DNA of 64,000 nt from the NCBI GenBank assembly GCA_914767715.1, contig OU612071.1, positions 23,991,681 to 24,055,680 of the forward strand. The letters run 5' to 3'. A program made the position numbers and the translations under genes. Within the stretch, counting starts at the first letter, position 1. Each line of letters begins with the position of its first letter. The notes beneath the pieces are model-generated. The model had not been told where the DNA came from and did no database searches. It saw only the letters and a list, made by a program, of their open reading frames with translations. This DNA comes from Membranipora membranacea. Taxonomy: Eukaryota > Bryozoa > Gymnolaemata > Cheilostomatida > Membraniporidae. Positions 1 through 12,366 of this stretch are shown one piece after another.

Positions 1-1734
1 AGCACCTGTGATAAACCCAATGTCTGTAGGAAACTCAAAGTGTTGGGCATACCAATTTTGAAAACAAAGGACATTAACACCAAATTCAATCCAGAATGAA
101 CATACTAAAACGGCTGCACCCATGTCAATGCAACTATAACAAAACAAAACTGAAATGTGGAAGCTTAGACCCAATTACATTTGTACTTCATTAGAAATTG
201 CCTCTTACATCACACTGTTTGTAGCCTTCACTGCTGACAGGAATGCAGTTTTCAAGCTCAGCCTTGCTGAGTTTCTTGTAAGCAGCATTTTATTATCAAC
301 AACACCGTAACAGAAAATCAAAGCACCATCTGCGAAAATGGAATAATCATGTTCCCTTGTCTAAATTAACCGGCCTCATCATACATCATACAATGATTGC
401 ATTGCTTTCAATGAATAATTTATGCAGTGCGTTAATCAATCAACTAAGCACAAACATTCTTCTAACTGTTCAACTGTTAAAATTTACTAAGCCATCATTT
501 TCTGACTGCTTCAAATTGTTTGGAACATTACCCAAAAGAACAGATAACAATGCAGGTTCTTGAGCACATATTCCGCTTCTACATGTCACCAGGTCCATTT
601 CGGAAAATTTAAACCTAGAGGTTTGATATATTTGTAGGAAATGAAGACTCATTTATACAGGTTCTCATATAGAGATTTATATGATTTTATATACTCTACA
701 TGTTCTCATCCTATTAAGATTTATGATTCAAAACTTGTCTTATGATGTCTAAGTCTTAAAGAATTTCATTTCCTAAAGTGACTGACATTGTTTGTCCCAG
801 TCTGATGTCTGGGAAATGGAAGTACCTAAGGGTATGTCTATTCTATTCAATACAAACTGCTCCTAGTTTTCAAGCATACCCTGGTGAATTTGTGGAGCAT
901 CCAGTAGGCTGCATTGAGACAAATCTGGAAAAAGGTCATAGACATTATTAACACGATCCTAACATGCGGGCCTACACACAACCATGTGGAATTGTTCGTC
1001 CTGACCATAATTAATTTTGAAGCTTTTGACAGATCATTTGTCATCAGTTTTTACGAAACACAAATTTTGGGGTGAACATAATTATTGCATTGATAATGTA
1101 GGTATCTATTAACAAAAACTATGCACCAAAACCACGGTATTCCAGATAGTGCCTGCTCACGCAAAAATGTCAAAACAATATATTCATAGATCTTGAATCA
1201 TAAACATAATTATTATAGATTAATCAAACTGTGTATGTTTATACATTCACATTTCCCCAGCATTGGTCATTCATTCCACAATAGCAGTTTGGATATATTA
1301 ACTGTGGAACGCTTTCAGTAGCAATTCTGAACCTTTTATACACGACTCAATCAATTTAATGTGGTGAAAACAATGAAGAAATTGCGTTGGTCTTGTTTTA
1401 ATCTTATGACTGAGACAAGCAAGACAATGATTATGAAAGTTTCATCGCAAGACACAAAGAACACAATACGATTACAACAACTTAACCGATGAAAAGGTAA
1501 TACAAATTCAAATAGCAAGACAAATTTAGTTGTGTAGAGAGAATGAGTTTATCAGAAAGTAACACCAAAATATTTACAAATTTACCTATAAGACGTGACA
1601 CTGTCTGAATTTAAGATTAAATCCTCAAATGATTAACAGGCACAATTTACATTATGTTTAGACAGGCACAGGCTGAGGTACAGAAGTTTGGTGGTTACTA
1701 GTTCAGTACAGACAAGTCACTCAGGATTTGTCTA

Positions 1735-1778
1735 CTAGACATGAACCTCAACCTCACGCAAGTTCAGAAAATCGTTCA
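1735..1778 (-). pseudogene. Tail of FTP-lectin exon B, truncated by a deletion
   Basis: Read on the minus strand this is the last dozen codons of the lectin exon that is complete at 21065-21287, ending with the same TAG. At base 1778 the match stops and jumps to sequence equivalent to 22971 in X2. The rest of the lectin pseudogene and the LINE fragment are therefore deleted from this copy. Confidence 0.7.
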
Positions 1779-2336
1779 AAAACGGGACTAAAAATATCAG
1801 AGGTGCACTGTGTGTTTGCAGTTTGCACACCCACATGCAGTTAAAAGATCCCCTCTGCCTCGTCAGTAACAATTAGCATGCAAGCGTGATCAAGGATGAT
1901 CAACAAGCGCTCAATGGACCATGAATTATCACACCGCTTCAATTACAGCATATAACGCATTCGATAGGCAGGCGTGCTACAATATAAATTATCATTGCCA
2001 AAATAATGGCAAGAAAATTTATCATGGAAAATTGATGTTACTCACCTATGAAAGCCTCTTACTCATTTGATATTATATCAAATGGCAAAAGATTAAAAAT
2101 GTACAGAAGATGTTTTCTACCATCTGAGAAACATCCATAGTGATAAATTCAACAGGAAAGAAATTAAATCAGGTGGGTTAAAGGCATGTTTTTTGACCCT
2201 AAAACTACCCTTTTTCCCCCAAAAGTGATAAAAATTTTGGGTCAACCCTCATGAAAGACAAATTGTACAGGTGGGTTAATCTCTATTGAAGTCTATATGT
2301 CGCAAAACAAGACACAGATCTGACCTTAACTACACT

Positions 2337-2720
2337 GTATATCTTGTTCGTACGTTTGTACATCCTGTTCGTACATCGTACATTCGGGCCACCTGCCATG
2401 CGCTGATGCAATGCAATCAAATCTCCTAATGCCATCTTGATTGGAACATAATATCAATGAAAACAGGAAATTGTGGGAATTGAATGGAATGGCTTGACTA
2501 TTTATCATTGATTACGTCTTTGGTAAATACTTGACCCGATTTCAGCAAAAAGACCAAAACAGAACACGACCTCTACAGGATATCGTCATTGTGCAGCTAT
2601 TCTAGTACCCATAGTCACACATGGGAGCCCTTACATCCTCGACCACTCCTTCAACCCTTTGTGTGTCATCTATACAATCAGCCATAATATAATCCCTCCT
2701 GTTAGCATTTCTTTTTAACA
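2337..2720 (+). repeat. Internal repeat R with TCCTGTTCGTAC mini-repeats, copy 1
   Basis: A few near-repeats of TCCTGTTCGTAC are followed by about 350 bases beginning ACATTCGGGCCACCTGCCAT. The same module recurs at about 4670-5150, 23600-23910 and 26030-26510, so it occurs twice per X block. No coding content is evident; small open frames in it differ between copies. Confidence 0.75.
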
Positions 2721-4669
2721 ACAAAAATACTCAATTATCATAAAAAGTAGCACTGTGCCTAACAGAAATGTAAGGAAACTTTAACAATAGTAAAAATTGA
2801 TAAAATTACTCAGTTAACACGATATTTGATGACAACACAAAAACAAGTTTTTATAGGGATGACTAACTTTAATCTTCTGTTTGTGATTTTGTAACCAACG
2901 CTTTCCTTTTCATTTTATCTTCCTTGAATGAGGATCTGGCACAGACACAGGCAACTGTGTCCCAAAGGGTGAGAATACAATCTTTTACATATGTGTCACA
3001 GACTTAATGGCTCAACAGTGAATTTAGAGCATATCCGCCATGCCATACCAAGTCCCTGATGCCAAGCCCCTGATACCAAGCGGCTGATACAAAGATGAGA
3101 CCATTTTATAACTCAATGGAGTTTTTTATTTGATTGCTTCTTCTTGCCGCTTCCGTTTATATTTGACAAATCTGACACCTCTTCTCATAATTGAACAATT
3201 AAAAATGCTGATGGATCACTATTTGATAAATTTTGCAGAAACATAAAACCCACATTTGGCAAAAGAAAGAATATATTTTACACTATATCCTGCAACAACT
3301 GATTTATGAATTATATTAAATTGATTTCTGGTTTCCCTTGTGGTCAGAAATATACTCTTTGCGTAGCTGAAGGTTCATATATTTATATCTTGTAGGGCTA
3401 TGAAGAAGGGCAACTTCAGTAGTTGAGAAAAGTTTAGAACAGTTTTCTTTCCAGTAAAGACACTAGTTTCAACTCTGTCCAGGGACAATTCCAAAGGTTG
3501 CCACAGTGCTATTCATAATACCTTTTACATATAAGCACCAAATATGAATAGGTTCTTCTATGGCTTTAAGTTATAATAAAACCAAATGTTTTGATGTTAT
3601 CCAATTTATCCGATAGTGATCATTTTTAAACTTAAAAGCTGAGTCTTCTGCTCAACCTTTATGATGATGATGCTCTTATCATATTGTAAAGTTCATTCAT
3701 AATCAATGTATACAAAATATTCGGTGTTAAAGCTTTGTTCCTTTATTCTCTTTGTGAAAAAATTGCTTTGCATCCGTTTTAGTTGAATAGAAGAATCGCT
3801 AGTACATGGCTTCATTTTTTAGACCCTACGTAATGAGGGCTGTCGCTGGCACAACCCAAATGAGAATGCAATATCCCTATTACATCTTGAGCAAATTTCC
3901 AATTCATAATAAGACATAAGATCATAATACAATAGATGCCCTATAACTGACATTCTTTCACTCAATTCTGTCAATATTTTGAAACATATCGTTATATCCT
4001 CAATGTCTCATCCAGAGAAATGCAGCAACAATTTTTTCATGTTATTTACTCATAAAAGTCGGATGACAGCTTCCCGTTGGTTGCCATTATAACAAAACCT
4101 AACCAAAACAGGAACAAGTGTCGTACAATGTAAAGTAAATAATATAGAAACCCAGCCAAAACGAAAGTCATTCAAAATAAATGAGTGACTTAAAAAAATT
4201 GAAATAAAACTTGCAAAAATACTTATGCGAGATAATAGTGTCCTATAATTTCGTATTACATATCCACTCGTTCCAAATTGATGATAGGCTGGAAACATAA
4301 TAACAAATTTCATGACAAACTTTCGTTTTCTATTTGCAGATTTGAAAACCTTGCAGTCTGTAAAACTTTTATATGTCTCTGATGGGTTAAATTCACGGGA
4401 GCCAAACAAGACAGCTTTTGCCATTCAATCAGAGGAGAATACTTTCTGTCCAAAGCTGTCTCCACCCTTGAGACATCCAATAAACTTAGAAAACATCAAA
4501 TCACTCAGAAAAAAAATTGAGGACCATTGATAACACTAACTGGGTTTCAGATAACATTGTATATAGATAAAACTTACATTGAAACTTTAGGTCAAATAAG
4601 GTTGCAAAGATTAAAATAAAATATATATTTTTAATTTTTCTCTCATGGATGACATTTTAGGGTCGGATA

Positions 4670-5150
4670 ATATCCTGTTCGTATATCCTGTTCGTTACAA
4701 AGATTAAAATAAAAGTTTAATTTTTAATTTTTCCCTCATGGATGAGATTTTAGGGTCGGATAATATCCTGTTCGTACATCCTGTTCGTATATCCTGTTCA
4801 TACATTCGTACATCCTGTCTGTACATTGTACATTCGGGCCACCTGCTATGCGCTGATGCAAAGCAATCAAATCTCCTAATGCCATCTTGATTGGAACATA
4901 ATATCAATGAAAACAGGAAATTGAGGAATTGAAAGGAATGGCTTGACTAGTAATCATTGATAACGTCTTTGGTAAAAACTTTGCCTGATTTCAGCAAAAA
5001 GACCAAAACAGAACACGACCTCTACAGGATATTGTCATTGTGCAGCTATTCTAGTACCCATAGTCACACATGGGAGCCCTTACATCCTCAACCACTCCTT
5101 CAATCCTTTGTGTGTCATCTATATAATCAGCCATAATATAATCCCTCATG
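4670..5150 (+). repeat. Internal repeat R, copy 2
   Basis: Second copy of the module described at 2337-2720. It is preceded by two rounds of a short sequence containing AGGGTCGGATAATATCCTGT. The X2 counterpart is at about 26030-26510. Confidence 0.75.
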
Positions 5151-5890
5151 TTAGCTATTCTGGTTAAAATTCATTGGAATGACATGAGGTTATAAAACTT
5201 GTCATAACTCAAGAACTAATATGTTTAGAAGGAAACTTTAAAATGTAAACCTTCTCCATAAAATTTTTGATCTGTCTATCCATGTTCTATCAGTCTAGCA
5301 ATGCCAGAAATAATTTCAATGACACTGAAACACACAACAAAGTGTATAAATAGTTTTATTTTGTGTTTAGCTTATCACAAATGCCCTCATACTTGTTTTA
5401 CACAAACAAGATTGATACCACTGGACAGGAAATTTCGTTTGGATGAGAAATAAAAAAATAATGAACTCGTTACAGGCAATATTACAGCCATGCTGCAGGT
5501 TACAGCGGAGAGGGTGCAATAAATACAAAGTTTATGCAGGCACTGCTATTGTATTATATTTATGGATCGATGGCTAGTAGTTGGAAAGCTGCTTTGTACT
5601 AGCTACTAAACAGCATTTGTAAGGTGCTTTGTACTAACTACTAACAAGCATAGTAGTCTATCGATGCAACTATGTAGCTCAATTCAGGAATAAGCCAACT
5701 TGTAATTTGCCTGCCTTTGTACAAGCGATGCCCAAACTCAAGCAAATCTCAGCAAGGCTCACTCACACACATGTATCCTCTTATGATATGCAACAAGATG
5801 TGATACCAGAATGCATCAGTATAAATCTAGTGCAAAGCCTATTTGTCCGTGATAAACCATGATTTTGAATTGAAATAAATATAAAGACCT
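5105..5890 (+). repeat. Old interspersed repeat (also at 26460-27230 and 44063-45010)
   Basis: Besides the recent X2 copy, this stretch has a much more diverged relative at 44063-45010. Shared landmarks in the same order are GTGTGTCATCTAT, CACTGGACAGG, GATGAGAAATAAA, CTGCTTTGTACTA and CTAACTACTAAC. It is therefore an older dispersed repeat or duplication that was later carried along in block X. No protein is recognisable. Confidence 0.65.
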
Positions 5891-5920
5891 TCATCGCATA
5901 CGCGAAGTCATATGGATACC

Positions 5921-6180
5921 AGTAATAGGATACAAAAAATGAATATAAAAATGAGATTGCAGATCAAAAATGTGATCTGTGACACATTTCAAAGTGAATA
6001 CCCTCAAATGATGGAGAAAAGTAATAAGATACAAAAAACTGCAGATAAAATGAGATGGCAACCAATTGATGGAATCAAAGGCACATTTCAAAGGAAATGT
6101 CCCTCAAATGAGGAAGCAGTAATGAGAAACAAAAAACTGAGAAGGCCTCTCGGAGTAATGAGCATTGAGAAGCAGGCAAG
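5921..6180 (+). repeat. Degenerate ~98-bp tandem repeat
   Basis: AGTAATAGGATACAAAAAA (5921), AGTAATAAGATACAAAAAA (6019) and AGTAATGAGAAACAAAAAA (6118) mark three units about 98 bases apart, each followed by a CACATTTCAAA box and a CCCTCAAATGA box. The third unit is out of frame with the first two. The 119-codon open frame across it is thus better explained as a DNA repeat than as a 33-residue protein repeat. X2 has the same array at about 27274-27540. Confidence 0.6.
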
Positions 6181-6474
6181 TAGAATAAAATTCAAAAATA
6201 TGACTATTTGTAAAAAAGATGAAGGAACACTGTTCCTAAGTGATCTAAAGATAATACTAAAATCGGACTGATATAAAGAGTCATCTACGGCATACCTGAG
6301 TATGATACGGAGGGAAGAATTATGATTTGCCTGAGGTAAAGCGGTACTGATTGTCAAATAAAAGAATTCAATCAAAAGAAGAAAAACATCAGAGATGGCA
6401 GAGTAAAAGTGTGTGTAAAATTGATAAAGGAAAAATTATCGCAGGGTTGTCTGAGACTGCAGTGTGCGCTGACC

Positions 6475-7197
6475 CGAAGAAAGAAAGCTTGATTGCAAAA
6501 GAGAAAATCAGCAATCGAGCCGCATAGGCTTGTTAAAAAAAAAGAGAAAACAATGAGGAAACAGGGACAGGAACCAGCAGATAACCCGAAAAAGAGAGAA
6601 TTTTGAGAATATTGACGCAAACAATAAAATAATGTTATATTTTGAAGCGGGTAATATTGATGATGCATTGAATAAATGTTGATTTTGAGAGTTTGCCACT
6701 ATCAAAGGATGCCATAGATTGAAGTGTACTTGGCAAATCAAATTGGTGAATTGTGAAAAAATGGGATTATTTTGAGACATTGAGTCTGGAAAAAATTGGA
6801 TCAAAAAAAGGGAGACTGTTGAGAGTTTGACTCTGTCAAAACATGTCATAAATTGAAGGCAGCTCTGGAAAACCCTGAGTCAGTATAAATAAGGGATCAA
6901 TTTTGAGAGATTGACTGAAACTAAAATCATAAACTGAAGTGGATTCGGTGATAGCTCAGTGCTTTATTGAAAAAAAAAGAATAGTTTTGGAAGGATTGAC
7001 TATATCAAATTGTCATACTTAGAAGTGTTCTCTTAACAATACCGATGCTGAATTTTAATAAAGGGACTCTGAGAACAGCTAGATCGAAAAAAAGGCAACA
7101 TTTAGAGGAGATTGGCTTAGGCAAAGAATGGAAGCAAAAAGTCTCCATGGTCGGAATAGAATTTAGAGCTGAAATCGAACATATGAAAATGTTATGC
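6475..7197 (+). repeat. Purine-rich stretch with diverged ~90-130-bp tandem repeats
   Basis: This segment sits where X1 departs from X2. It contains four loose copies of a motif like TTTTGAGAGTTTGAC followed by TATCAAA and then CATAAATTGAAG, near 6678, 6808, 6900 and 6985. It is rich in AAAAA and GAGA runs. I see no gene. Its last bases (AATGTTATGC) match the end of block Y at 11124-11133, so it may be a decayed Y-like unit. Confidence 0.5.
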
Positions 7198-8341
7198 AGC
7201 ACCTGTGATAAATCCAATGTTTACTATAATTATAACTATACTAACTGACTAACTGCAACTATAACATAACAAAACTGAAATGTGGAAGCTCAGACCCAAT
7301 TACATTCGTACTTAAATAGAAATTGCCTCTTACAATACTGTTTTTAGCCTTCACTGCTGACAGGGATGCAGTTTTCGAGCTCAGCCTTGCTGAGTTTCAT
7401 GTAAGCAGCATTTTATTATCAAAAACACCGTAACAGAAAATCAAAGCACCATCTGCGAAAATGGAATAATCATGTTCCCTTGTCTAAATTAACCAGTCTC
7501 ATCATACATCATACAATGATTGCATTGCTTTCAATGAATAGTTTATGCAGTGCGTTAATCAATCAACTAAGCACAAACATTCTTCTAATTGTTCAACTGT
7601 TAAAATTTGTTAACCCATCATGTTCTGACTGCTTCAAATTGTTTGGAACATTACCTATAAGAACAGATAACACTGCAGGATCTTGGGCACACATTCCACT
7701 TCTACATGTGACGAGGTCCATTTCTGAAAATTAAAACCTAGAGGCTTGATATATTTGTAGGAAATGAAGAATCATTTATGCAGGTTCTCATATAGAGATT
7801 TCTATGCTTTTATATATTCCACATGTTTTCACCCTATTAAGATTTATGATTCAAAACTAGTCTTATGATGTCTAAGTCTTAAAGAATTTCATTTCCTACA
7901 GTGACTGACATTGTTTGTCTCAGTCTGATGTCTGGTAAATGGAAGTACCTAAGGGCATGTCTATTCTATTAAATACAAACTGCTCCTAGTTTTCAAGCAT
8001 ACCCTGGTGAATTTGTGGAGCGTCCAGTAGGCTGCATTGAGACAAATCTGGCAAAAGGTCATAAACATTATTAACACGATCCTAACATGCGGGCCTACAC
8101 ACAGCCATGTGGAATTGTTCCTCCTAACCATAAGTGATTTTGAACAGATCATTTGTCATCAGATTTTATGAAGCACGGTTCTTCAAATAATCATTGCACA
8201 CATATTTTTCCAAAGCAGAGTACACAAATTTTGGGGTGAACATAATTATTGCATTGATAATGTAGGCATCTATTAACAAAAACTATGCACCAAAATCACG
8301 GTATTCCAGATAGTGCCTGTCTCACGCAAAAATTTCAAAAT
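7198..8341 (+). repeat. Partial X block (first ~1.1 kb only)
   Basis: This matches 1-1165 and 11134-12190 and stops at CTCACGCAAAAA. It carries a private insertion of roughly 50 bases around 8171-8222. It makes a fourth, truncated X start in the array. No gene is supported. Confidence 0.75.
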
Positions 8342-8835
8342 TGCCTTTTACAAACCAACCTAAGTCAGCATCAACTATATAGATAAACGAATCATATGAC
8401 TGCCTGCTACCAAAGCTAAGTTAAAACAAGCTCTTGATAGAATTTCAGCATCTGACTTGGACAAAGTGATGCAACAGCATTTACTCAAGTAGTGTGGTAT
8501 GATAAATTCAAATAGATAGAGAAGAGCACAAGCAAACACGATTACCCAGAATTTATATGTCGTATAGCTAAAAAAAAAAAAAAATGTTGCACATAGATAC
8601 CTGAGTGATTGGCGGTGATATAGCTAGATCTGATAGAAAAGAAGGCATCGACCTAGGGGCCGGAACCAGAGGCTGTAAAAACATAACATTATAGTTTTAA
8701 AATAATTATAACTATAATAGTTCCGAGCATTGGCCCTCGCTAAGGCCCTCATGTCCCTATGAATATTGAGAGGAACAGTTGAACTCAGAGTTCAAATTTA
8801 TTTATGTCGTACAATAGACCATTGATGGTTAAAGT
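8342..8835 (+). other. Junction segment without X or Y homology; short coding-like relic
   Basis: Bases 8403-8492 read as 29 sense codons (ATKAKLKQALDRISASDLDK and on) ending in TAG. The helical, charged composition resembles the C-terminal end of an exon from an unknown gene. There is a 14-base A run at about 8571-8584. Nothing else is recognisable. Confidence 0.3.
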
Positions 8836-8837
8836 CA

Positions 8838-9063
8838 CAAGGGTTAGTCACTCACCGAATCGTCACAGCGAAATAGTGTGTGCCTTAAGGGGGAGGCTGC
8901 AATGACTTCGCCAATTTGCTCTCAGTTTTTACGCAGGTAGGAGCACACCTGTGGTTCCAATCACTCCCAGTAGTCAGTGGACTGCAGTTGGATTCAAACC
9001 CACGACCTTCAACACTTGCATGCTGAAGGACCGGCGCTCTAACCACTGAGCCACCTCCTACTC
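8838..9063 (-). mobile_element. tRNA-derived SINE (copy in Y1)
   Basis: Read on the minus strand it starts with a tRNA-like head. The A box TGGCTCAGTGG is at 9053-9043 and the B box GGTTTGAATCC at 9000-8990, with normal tRNA spacing. A non-tRNA body of about 130 bases follows. The anticodon arm does not fold into an obvious functional tRNA, and the same unit recurs in Y2. I infer a Pol III SINE rather than a tRNA gene; the family is not identified. Confidence 0.65.
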
Positions 9064-10137
9064 CTATACCGTGCTAGTATGCAAACATTAAAAAAAATAA
9101 GAACAAATTACCAGGAAATCAAAGGCCTTATAACAAAACAAACATGCCGTTGTAGAGTTTATCCCCCGGGAAAGGCTTCACTGCCAAAACAGAATTCAAG
9201 GAGCCAGTGGGCAACAGTGAGAATGCAGACTAAGACCTTCTATCCATCAATCCTTACACCAACCATGCTGTAAGCTTCAGACCTTTTATTTATGAGTTGT
9301 AGCATAACATTGTTGCTTACAACCATCACAAGTGACCTGGACATACAACCATACAACCAGACTTAAACTCAAACTCAAAGAAGTTATCACAGAAAACAAA
9401 CTGCAACAGATATATGGCTTCTTGATTTCTGAAATTTGCAAGTCACAACTGAGTCACACACGGATGCATCATTGTTGGCAACATTCCCACAAAGTATTAG
9501 GATATTTGTGTCAGATTTCAACACATGGTCAGCCTCATACCGATCACAACAACAATAACTGTCTAAAGACCTGATACAAATTATAGATATTTTATTTGAC
9601 ACTTCGGACGCCAGGCACATTAAAGCAGGACAATTTGAAAACCGATTTGTCACAACATGTCAAATCAATATGGCAGAAGTTGTTGTAGTTTGGCATAATC
9701 ATCATCCCAAATGAGGCCTATATTCTATTTTCATAATAATGACATATTCAATTTTGTTTTTATGGCTTTCTTAAATTCCAGCAATAGTATGTGAATTATT
9801 CAATGTAGAATAAACAGGATGCAAATTGATGAGGGCTGACATATTGGCCAATGAAGTGCCAAAATGCTTTAAAATCTTATTTTGAATTGATCATGATAAA
9901 TCGCTATATGACCACTGTATTATGGGAATTATTCATGATTTATTCATCCATCGCTGGGTGGATTTTTATCAGGTTGAAAAGTGTGCTGCCATGCCAAAGA
10001 TCACGGTGTATTTTCAATTTGATTTATTACTCGATGCCAAATACAAAAGGATGTGTTAGTCTTATCAAATAGCTGGATTTCTGAAATAGATGCTTTGACA
10101 CTAATAACAGTAATTAATGCCTTGGGAGAGTTGCACA

Positions 10138-10145
10138 TATAAATA
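10138..10145 (+). promoter_or_regulatory. TATA box of the peptide gene (Y1)
   Basis: TATAAATA lies about 80 bases before the ATG, giving an expected start near 10168 and a 5' exon of about 60 bases. It is preserved in Y2 at 29098-29105. Confidence 0.55.
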
Positions 10146-10223
10146 TGGGATTCTTGGCGAATAATTCAAAATCTAAGCACTTCTCCACCTGTTCATTTCA
10201 ACTTACTGAAAACATCAAGCGAC

Positions 10224-10941
10224 ATGGTGAGTAAAAGTCTCATGTCATTCAATTTTGTTCATTAAACATTGGGTGAGGCTATAGATTTGATAACTTGAAA
10301 CACTGAGTTAAACAGATGTTCATAAATACTATTGTAATCATGTTATCATAGAATAGAGTTCCTCAGTTCAGTTTGAAAATAACCATATCATGCAATCAAC
10401 ATAAAAATCACCGTCGGAAGGAGTTAGTCTCCCTTGAGTACAGGTGTTATTACATCTACTGAGCTACTCTTTAAATAGATGAGGCAAATGGGTTTCTTTT
10501 TTCTGCGCAGCACAGTTCAGTAAAAAAAATCAGAAAATAAACATATCGTGCTACGAAACCAACATCAACATCAACATCAACATTGGAAGGAGTTAATCTC
10601 TTTTGAGTTCAGGTGCCATTACCTCATACTGAGATACTCTTATAATTTATGAGGCAGATGAGTTTTTTCTTTTTTGAGCACCCGATGAACATCCAGTACT
10701 TTTCGTTTAACTACATTTCGCGGATCGGTCATTGGAGGGTTCGGTTCTTCAGAGCTAGATGTGAAGCAACAACTTCACCTGCGCATTCCATTTTTTTATT
10801 TCACAGAGGATGAATATATTTTACGGTCTCGCAGCGCTCCTGATGCTAGCAGGAATCTGCAACGCAGGATGTTCTGGTGGATGCCCATCCGGAAAGTATT
10901 GTCAAGATGGCTCTTGTTTATGGATACTGAACACCCAATGA
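10224..10941 (+). CDS. Secreted four-cysteine peptide, two exons (Y1 copy)
   Basis: Exon 1 ends with the ATG itself (10224-10226), followed by the donor GTGAGT. The acceptor TTTATTTCACAG leads into exon 2 at 10807, which reads on in frame to TGA at 10939-10941. The 45-residue product starts MRMNIFYGLAALLMLAGICNA, a textbook signal peptide with a predicted cut after CNA. The mature part is about 24 residues: GCSGGCPSGKYCQDGSC plus a short hydrophobic tail. Its four cysteines are spaced C-x3-C-x5-C-x4-C, which could form two disulfides. A TATA box lies upstream and AATAAA at 10999-11004. I do not recognise the family; such peptides serve as defence, venom or signalling molecules in invertebrates, and which applies here is unknown. 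An 80-codon open frame over the same bases in another phase lacks these gene signals. Confidence 0.75.
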
Positions 10942-12364
10942 AGATGCTTGAAAGCAAATCCATCAACATGAAACACTTTGAGTGGAGGTATCTCAAGAAA
11001 TAAATATAAGCTTAAAATCATACCAAATCTTACAATAGCAACATAGTCGCTGTTTACATATATAGTCATCATGGAAATAAGTATCTATATCTCCATTACG
11101 TTTGTTTACCCCTTCTCTGAGCAAATGTTATGCAGCACCTGTGATAAACCCAAAGTGTTGGGCATACCAATTTTGAAAACAAAGGACATTAACACCAAAT
11201 TCAATCCAGAATGAACATACTAAAACGGCTGCACCCATGTCAATGCAACTATAACATAACACAACTGAAATGTGGAAGCTTAGACCCAATTACATTCGTA
11301 CTTCATTAGAAATTGCCTCTTACATCACACTGTTTGTAGCCTTCACTGCTGACAGGAATGCAGTTTTCAAGCTCAGCCTTGCTGAGTTTCTTGTAAGCAG
11401 CATTTTATTATCAACAACACCGTAACAGAAAATCAAAGCACCATCTGCGAAAATGGAATAATCATGTTCCCTTGTCTAAATTAACCGGTCTCATCATACA
11501 TCATACAATGATTGCATTGCTTTCAATGAATAGTTTATGCAGTGCGTTAATCAATCAACTAAGCACAAACATTCTTCTAACTGTTGAACTGTTAAAATTT
11601 ACTAACCCATCATTTTCTGACTGCTTCAAATTGTTTGTTTGATATATTTGTAGAAAATGAAGAATCATTTATACAGGTTCTTATATAGAGATTTCTATGA
11701 ATTTATATACTCTTCATGTTCTCATCCTATTAAGATTTATGATTCAAAACTTGTCTTATGATGTCTATGTCCTAAAGAATTTCATTTCCTATAGGGACTG
11801 ACAGTGTTTGTCCCAGTCTGATGTCTGGGAAATGGAAGTACCTAAGGGCATGTCTATTCTATTCAATACAAACTGCTCCTAGTTTTCAAGCATACCCTGG
11901 TGAATTTTATGGAGCATCCAGTAGGCTGCATTGAGACAAATCTGGCAGAAGTTCATAAACATTATTAACACGATCCTAACATGCGGGCCTACACACAACC
12001 ATGTGGAATTGTTCCTCCTGACCATAAGTAATTTTGAACCTTTTGACAGATCATTTGTCATCAGATTTTATGAAACACAAATTTTGGGGTGAACATAATT
12101 ATTGCATTGATAATGTAGGCATCTATTAACAAAATCTATGCACAAAAATCACGGTATTCCAGATAGTGCCTGTCTCACGCAAAAATGTCAAAACAATATA
12201 TCCATAGATCTTGAATCATAAACATAATTTTATAGATTTATCATCACAAACTGTGTATGTTTATACATTCACATTTCCCCAGCATTGGTCATTCATTCCA
12301 CAATAGCAGTTTGGATATATTAACTGTGGAACCCTTTCAGTAGCAATTCTGAACCTTTTATACA

Positions 12365-12366
12365 CG
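12365..12366. repeat. Target-site duplication CG, left copy
   Basis: The empty sites in X1 (1343-1344) and X3 (31409-31410) read TATACACGACTCAATC. Here the left flank ends TATACACG and the right flank resumes CGACTCAATC at 20673. CG is therefore duplicated around the insert. Confidence 0.85.

Larger units (their letters stand above)
1..6474 (+). repeat. Segmental duplication block X, copy 1 (X1)
   Basis: This block aligns by eye at high identity with 11134-27822 (X2) and, over its first part, with 30094-34146 (X3). It begins at the same AGCACCTGTGATAAACCC junction seen at 7198, 11134 and 30094, so the window probably opens just downstream of another Y block. Relative to X2 and X3, X1 lacks about 1.2 to 1.9 kb at base 1778, removing the lectin pseudogene and LINE fragment. 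It also has about 140 extra bases near 3195-3335. I see no convincing gene in it: the longer open frames suffer indels between copies. Confidence 0.85.
8836..11133 (+). repeat. Segmental duplication block Y, copy 1 (Y1)
   Basis: This aligns with 27823-30093 at high identity with scattered substitutions and small indels. It contains a minus-strand tRNA-derived SINE at its left edge and the secreted-peptide gene in its right half. The order Y1-X2-Y2-X3 makes a tandem array of X+Y units. Confidence 0.85.

Noticed and set aside
357-563. Conserved MSKLTGLIIHHTM-like frames in each X start
   Set aside because: They begin at non-ATG codons and end at different points in each copy.
4050-4424. 124-codon hydrophobic minus-strand frame, also at 25392-25775
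   Set aside because: A 5-base indel between the copies changes the C-terminus and most other differences alter residues; no domain.
5912-6271. 119-codon plus-strand frame with apparent 33-residue repeats (also 27263-27625)
   Set aside because: The underlying ~98-bp DNA repeat drifts out of frame in its third unit, the start differs between copies, and nearly all differences are non-synonymous.
10761-11003. 80-codon frame overlapping the peptide exon
   Set aside because: The other phase has a signal peptide, cysteine pattern, splice sites and a matching ATG exon; this phase has none.
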